From: Chthoniobacterales bacterium
GTDB lineage: Bacteria > Verrucomicrobiota > Verrucomicrobiia > Chthoniobacterales > UBA10450
Direction of reading: 5' to 3'
Assembly (NCBI GenBank): GCA_013812515.1
Contig: JACCTI010000484.1
Location: 1-16,386 of the forward strand
DNA: 16,386 nucleotides
Position numbers and translations under genes: made by a program
In this document: piece by piece, positions 14,523 through 16,386 of the stretch
Layout of the letters: every line of letters begins with the position of its first letter
Position numbering within the stretch: position 1 is the stretch's first letter
The notes under the pieces: generated by a model
Told to the model about the DNA's origin: nothing
The model's database searches: none
Seen by the model: only the letters and a program-made list of their open reading frames with translations

Positions 14523-15709
14523 GTCAGCGCTCCGAGAGACTCGAGCAGTTCGCGATCGACGTCATTCTCGAGCGGCGGCACGGGCTCCGCGCTAGGCTGC
14601 TGCGCTCCCTGCTCTACCTGCTCTCCTTTGTTTACGAACGCATTGTCCAGCTGCGGCTCTTTCTTTATCGCAAGCGCATCTTGCGGGAGCGGACGCTCGG
14701 CTGTCTCGTCGTCAGCATCGGCAATCTCACGGTCGGCGGGACCGGCAAGACCCCGATCGTGGAAAAATTCGCGCGCGCCCTGCGGAGTGGCGGCCGGCGC
14801 GTCGCGATCCTGAGTCGCGGCTACAAAAGCGTGCCGCAGCCGATGCCGAAGAAGCGCTTCGCTTTCCTCCGCCCGAAGTTGCCCCCGCCGCCGCGCATCG
14901 TCTCCGACGGCAAGTCGCTCTTGCTCGATTCGCTTGCCGCCGGTGACGAGCCCTACATGCTCGCGAACAACTTGAAAGACGTGATCGTGCTCGTCGATAA
15001 AGACCGGGTGAAGAGCGGCCTCTACGCGATCAAGGAACTCAAGGCCGACACGCTTTTGCTCGATGACGGCCTGCAATATCTCCATCTGAAGCACCGGCTT
15101 GATATCGTCTTGATCGATCGACAGGCGCCGTTCGGGAACGAGTATCTGCTGCCGCGCGGCACGTTGCGCGAGCCGCCGGCGAATCTGCGGCGCGCGAGTT
15201 ACATCTTCATCACGAAGAGCACGGGCGAGCCGAACGACGCGCTCGTGCAACGCATTCGCAAATACAACCGTACGGCTGAGATCATCGAGTGCGCGCACAA
15301 GGCCCTGCATCTGCAGAATGTTCTCACGGGAGAGCAACTGCCTCTCGAAGAATTGCGCGATGCCTTCATTGGTTCGTTGTGTGGAATTGCGGCGCCCGAG
15401 AGCTTTGAAGATGGGTTAAGAAAGCTCGGCGCCCGCATTGAAATCGCGAAGCGCTACACGGATCACCATCGCTACGCCGAGAACGAGTTGCAGTCGTTCA
15501 TCAATCGATGTCTGCGGCGTGATCTCGCGATGATCGTGACAACGGAGAAAGACGCAGTCCGTTTTCCGCGGCTGATTAAAACGGAAGTGCCGTTCTATTT
15601 CCTTCGCGTCGAGATTGAAATTCTGAGCGGGCACGAAAGCTGGGAGCATTGCGTTGCCCGCATTTGCCAGCCGCAGCCAATGCTTTCGCCGGAGCGCTTC
15701 TTTTCGTGA
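14519..15709 (+). CDS. lpxK: Tetraacyldisaccharide 4'-kinase LpxK
   Basis: LpxK adds the 4'-phosphate to the lipid A precursor at the inner membrane face, so the cell should make lipid A. The P-loop SIGNLTVGGTGKTP lies at 66-79, preceded by a hydrophobic helix (RSLLYLLSFVYERIVQL, about 29-45) that anchors the enzyme. ILSRGYKS, GDEPYMLA, VDKDR, LLLDDGLQYLHLKHRLDIVLID (split here by one residue from the usual LDDGFQ) and TTEKDAVRFP are all LpxK landmarks. At 396 residues it is longer than the common 310-360, with about 25 extra residues at the front and a proline-rich insert (FAFLRPKLPPPPRI) after SRGYKS. The ATG overlaps the thrB stop by four bases. Confidence 0.95.
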   Translation: MSQRSERLEQFAIDVILERRHGLRARLLRSLLYLLSFVYERIVQLRLFLYRKRILRERTLGCLVVSIGNLTVGGTGKTPIVEKFARALRSGGRRVAILSRGYKSVPQPMPKKRFAFLRPKLPPPPRIVSDGKSLLLDSLAAGDEPYMLANNLKDVIVLVDKDRVKSGLYAIKELKADTLLLDDGLQYLHLKHRLDIVLIDRQAPFGNEYLLPRGTLREPPANLRRASYIFITKSTGEPNDALVQRIRKYNRTAEIIECAHKALHLQNVLTGEQLPLEELRDAFIGSLCGIAAPESFEDGLRKLGARIEIAKRYTDHHRYAENELQSFINRCLRRDLAMIVTTEKDAVRFPRLIKTEVPFYFLRVEIEILSGHESWEHCVARICQPQPMLSPERFFS

Positions 15710-15750
15710 AGAAGAATGAATCCGTGGTTGTTTCTTTCTCTTCAAGTCCA

Positions 15751-15817
15751 GGCGTGACGCGCCGCCGGAAGTCCGTTCCGCAGAATGCGGAGACCACACG
15801 CTAGGAGCGTTCGCTAC
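15751..15817. repeat. Three-hairpin intergenic element ending in GTAG (REP-like)
   Basis: Three short hairpins follow one another: GGCG-TGACG-CGCC (15751-15763), TCCGCA-GAA-TGCGGA (15777-15791) and ACGCT-AGG-AGCGT (15798-15810). On the minus strand the element begins with GTAG at 15817, as do the other repeats in this window. It fills the gap between lpxK and the LigD-like gene and could double as a terminator, though no T-run follows. Confidence 0.45.
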
Positions 15818-15885
15818 CCGGAAACCGTCTGCGCCATCGCGGCAAACGCATCTCACTCCCGCGCCACGATTCAACAGGTGAATCT

Positions 15886-16386
15886 ATGGCCGACAAAGCC
15901 GAACTGATCGTCGAAGGCAAGAAGCTGCCCGTCTCCAACCTGAATAAGGTCCTGTACCCGAAAGCCGGTTTCACGAAAGGGCAGGTGATCGATTACTACG
16001 TGCGGATCGCGCCCGTGCTCCTGCCGCATCTGAAAGATCGGCCGCTCACGCTCAAGCGCTACCCGAATGGCGTCGACGGCATGTTCTTTTACGAGAAGAA
16101 TTGCCCATCGCATCGGCCTGCTTGGGTCAAGACGGCGAAGGTTTGGAGCCACGGCAACCAGCGCGATATGCATTATTGCCTCGCCCAGGATCTGCCCACG
16201 CTCGTTTGGGCGGCCAACCTCGCCGACCTGGAATTGCACACCTCGCTCGCCAAGAAAAAGGATGTGGCCAAGCCAACCGTGATGGTCTTCGACCTCGATC
16301 CCGGCCCGCCGGCCGACATCGTGCAGTGCTGCCAGGTCGGGCTCTGGCTGCGTGACTTGTTAGGCGAGATGAAGCTGCAAAGCTGG
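15886..16386 (+). CDS. ligD: LigD-type NHEJ polymerase/primase domain protein (3'-truncated by window edge)
   Basis: The ATG at 15886, with AGGTG eight bases upstream, opens a frame that runs to the last base (167 codons). It matches the archaeo-eukaryotic primase-type polymerase domain of bacterial LigD from its first strand: LPVSNLNKVLYPKAGFTKGQ, VIDYYVRIAPVLLPHLKDRP, LTLKRYPNGVDGMFFYEKNC, DLPTLVWAANLADLELH and VMVFDLDPGP. The DLD in the last motif supplies metal-binding aspartates. In LigD this domain fills in ends during Ku-dependent joining of DNA breaks. Here it is the N-terminal domain, as in mycobacteria; whether ligase and phosphoesterase domains follow, or it stands alone, is beyond the window. 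No ku gene is visible. The symbol is provisional. Confidence 0.88.
   Translation, partial: MADKAELIVEGKKLPVSNLNKVLYPKAGFTKGQVIDYYVRIAPVLLPHLKDRPLTLKRYPNGVDGMFFYEKNCPSHRPAWVKTAKVWSHGNQRDMHYCLAQDLPTLVWAANLADLELHTSLAKKKDVAKPTVMVFDLDPGPPADIVQCCQVGLWLRDLLGEMKLQSW

Noticed and set aside
14450..15337. Minus-strand frame of 295 codons inside lpxK
   Set aside because: Antisense to an unmistakable LpxK, with no motifs of its own.

Overview
The window is a gene-dense, GC-rich stretch of a Gram-negative chromosome. LpxK (lipid A synthesis) indicates an outer membrane. The SecA has two large insertions, there are several GTAG-type hairpin repeats between genes, and there is a relic of an acidobacterial-type (ADOP/MacB-like) permease. 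Together these suggest a soil bacterium of the Verrucomicrobiota (Chthoniobacter/Udaeobacter-like) or a related PVC/Acidobacteria-type lineage. The lineage is inferred from family resemblance, not from a marker gene. Most genes are housekeeping, and I see no phage, CRISPR, toxin-antitoxin or intact transposase gene.

Layout. Bases 1-2415 hold the 3' four-fifths of secA (+). Bases 2416-2981 hold a bipartite hairpin repeat and, on the minus strand, a small secreted PDZ-like gene that reads only if two single-base frameshifts are corrected. Next come a DUF1566 (Lcl_C) protein (+) whose stop codon overlaps that of a convergent VOC/glyoxalase gene (-), then a secreted protein with two TonB_C-like domains (+). 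Bases 4915-7039 form a + strand run: a 3-methyladenine DNA glycosylase, mnmA, and cutA 3 nt after mnmA. Bases 7040-7555 contain no intact gene: they hold the decayed N-terminus of an ADOP-type permease and a cluster of hairpin repeats.

The minus strand from 11659 to 7556 encodes acetyl-CoA synthetase (acs), a doubtful small ORF, and a 623-residue coiled-coil/transmembrane protein of unknown function. Dodecin (+) follows at 11901. A convergent minus-strand pair (RlmI-like methyltransferase, then a small YqjD/ElaB-like membrane protein) lies at 13464-12182. On the plus strand thrB and lpxK overlap by ATGA. After a multi-hairpin intergenic element, the window ends inside a gene that begins with a LigD-type (NHEJ) polymerase/primase domain.

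Functionally the genes cover protein export (SecA), base-excision repair and probably end joining (Mpg, LigD-Pol), tRNA thiolation (MnmA), acetate activation (Acs), threonine synthesis (ThrB) and lipid A synthesis (LpxK). The least ordinary parts are the intergenic hairpin repeats, several starting with GTAG in the manner of REP elements and one with compensatory base changes between arms; the two broken genes; and the large coiled-coil/membrane protein.
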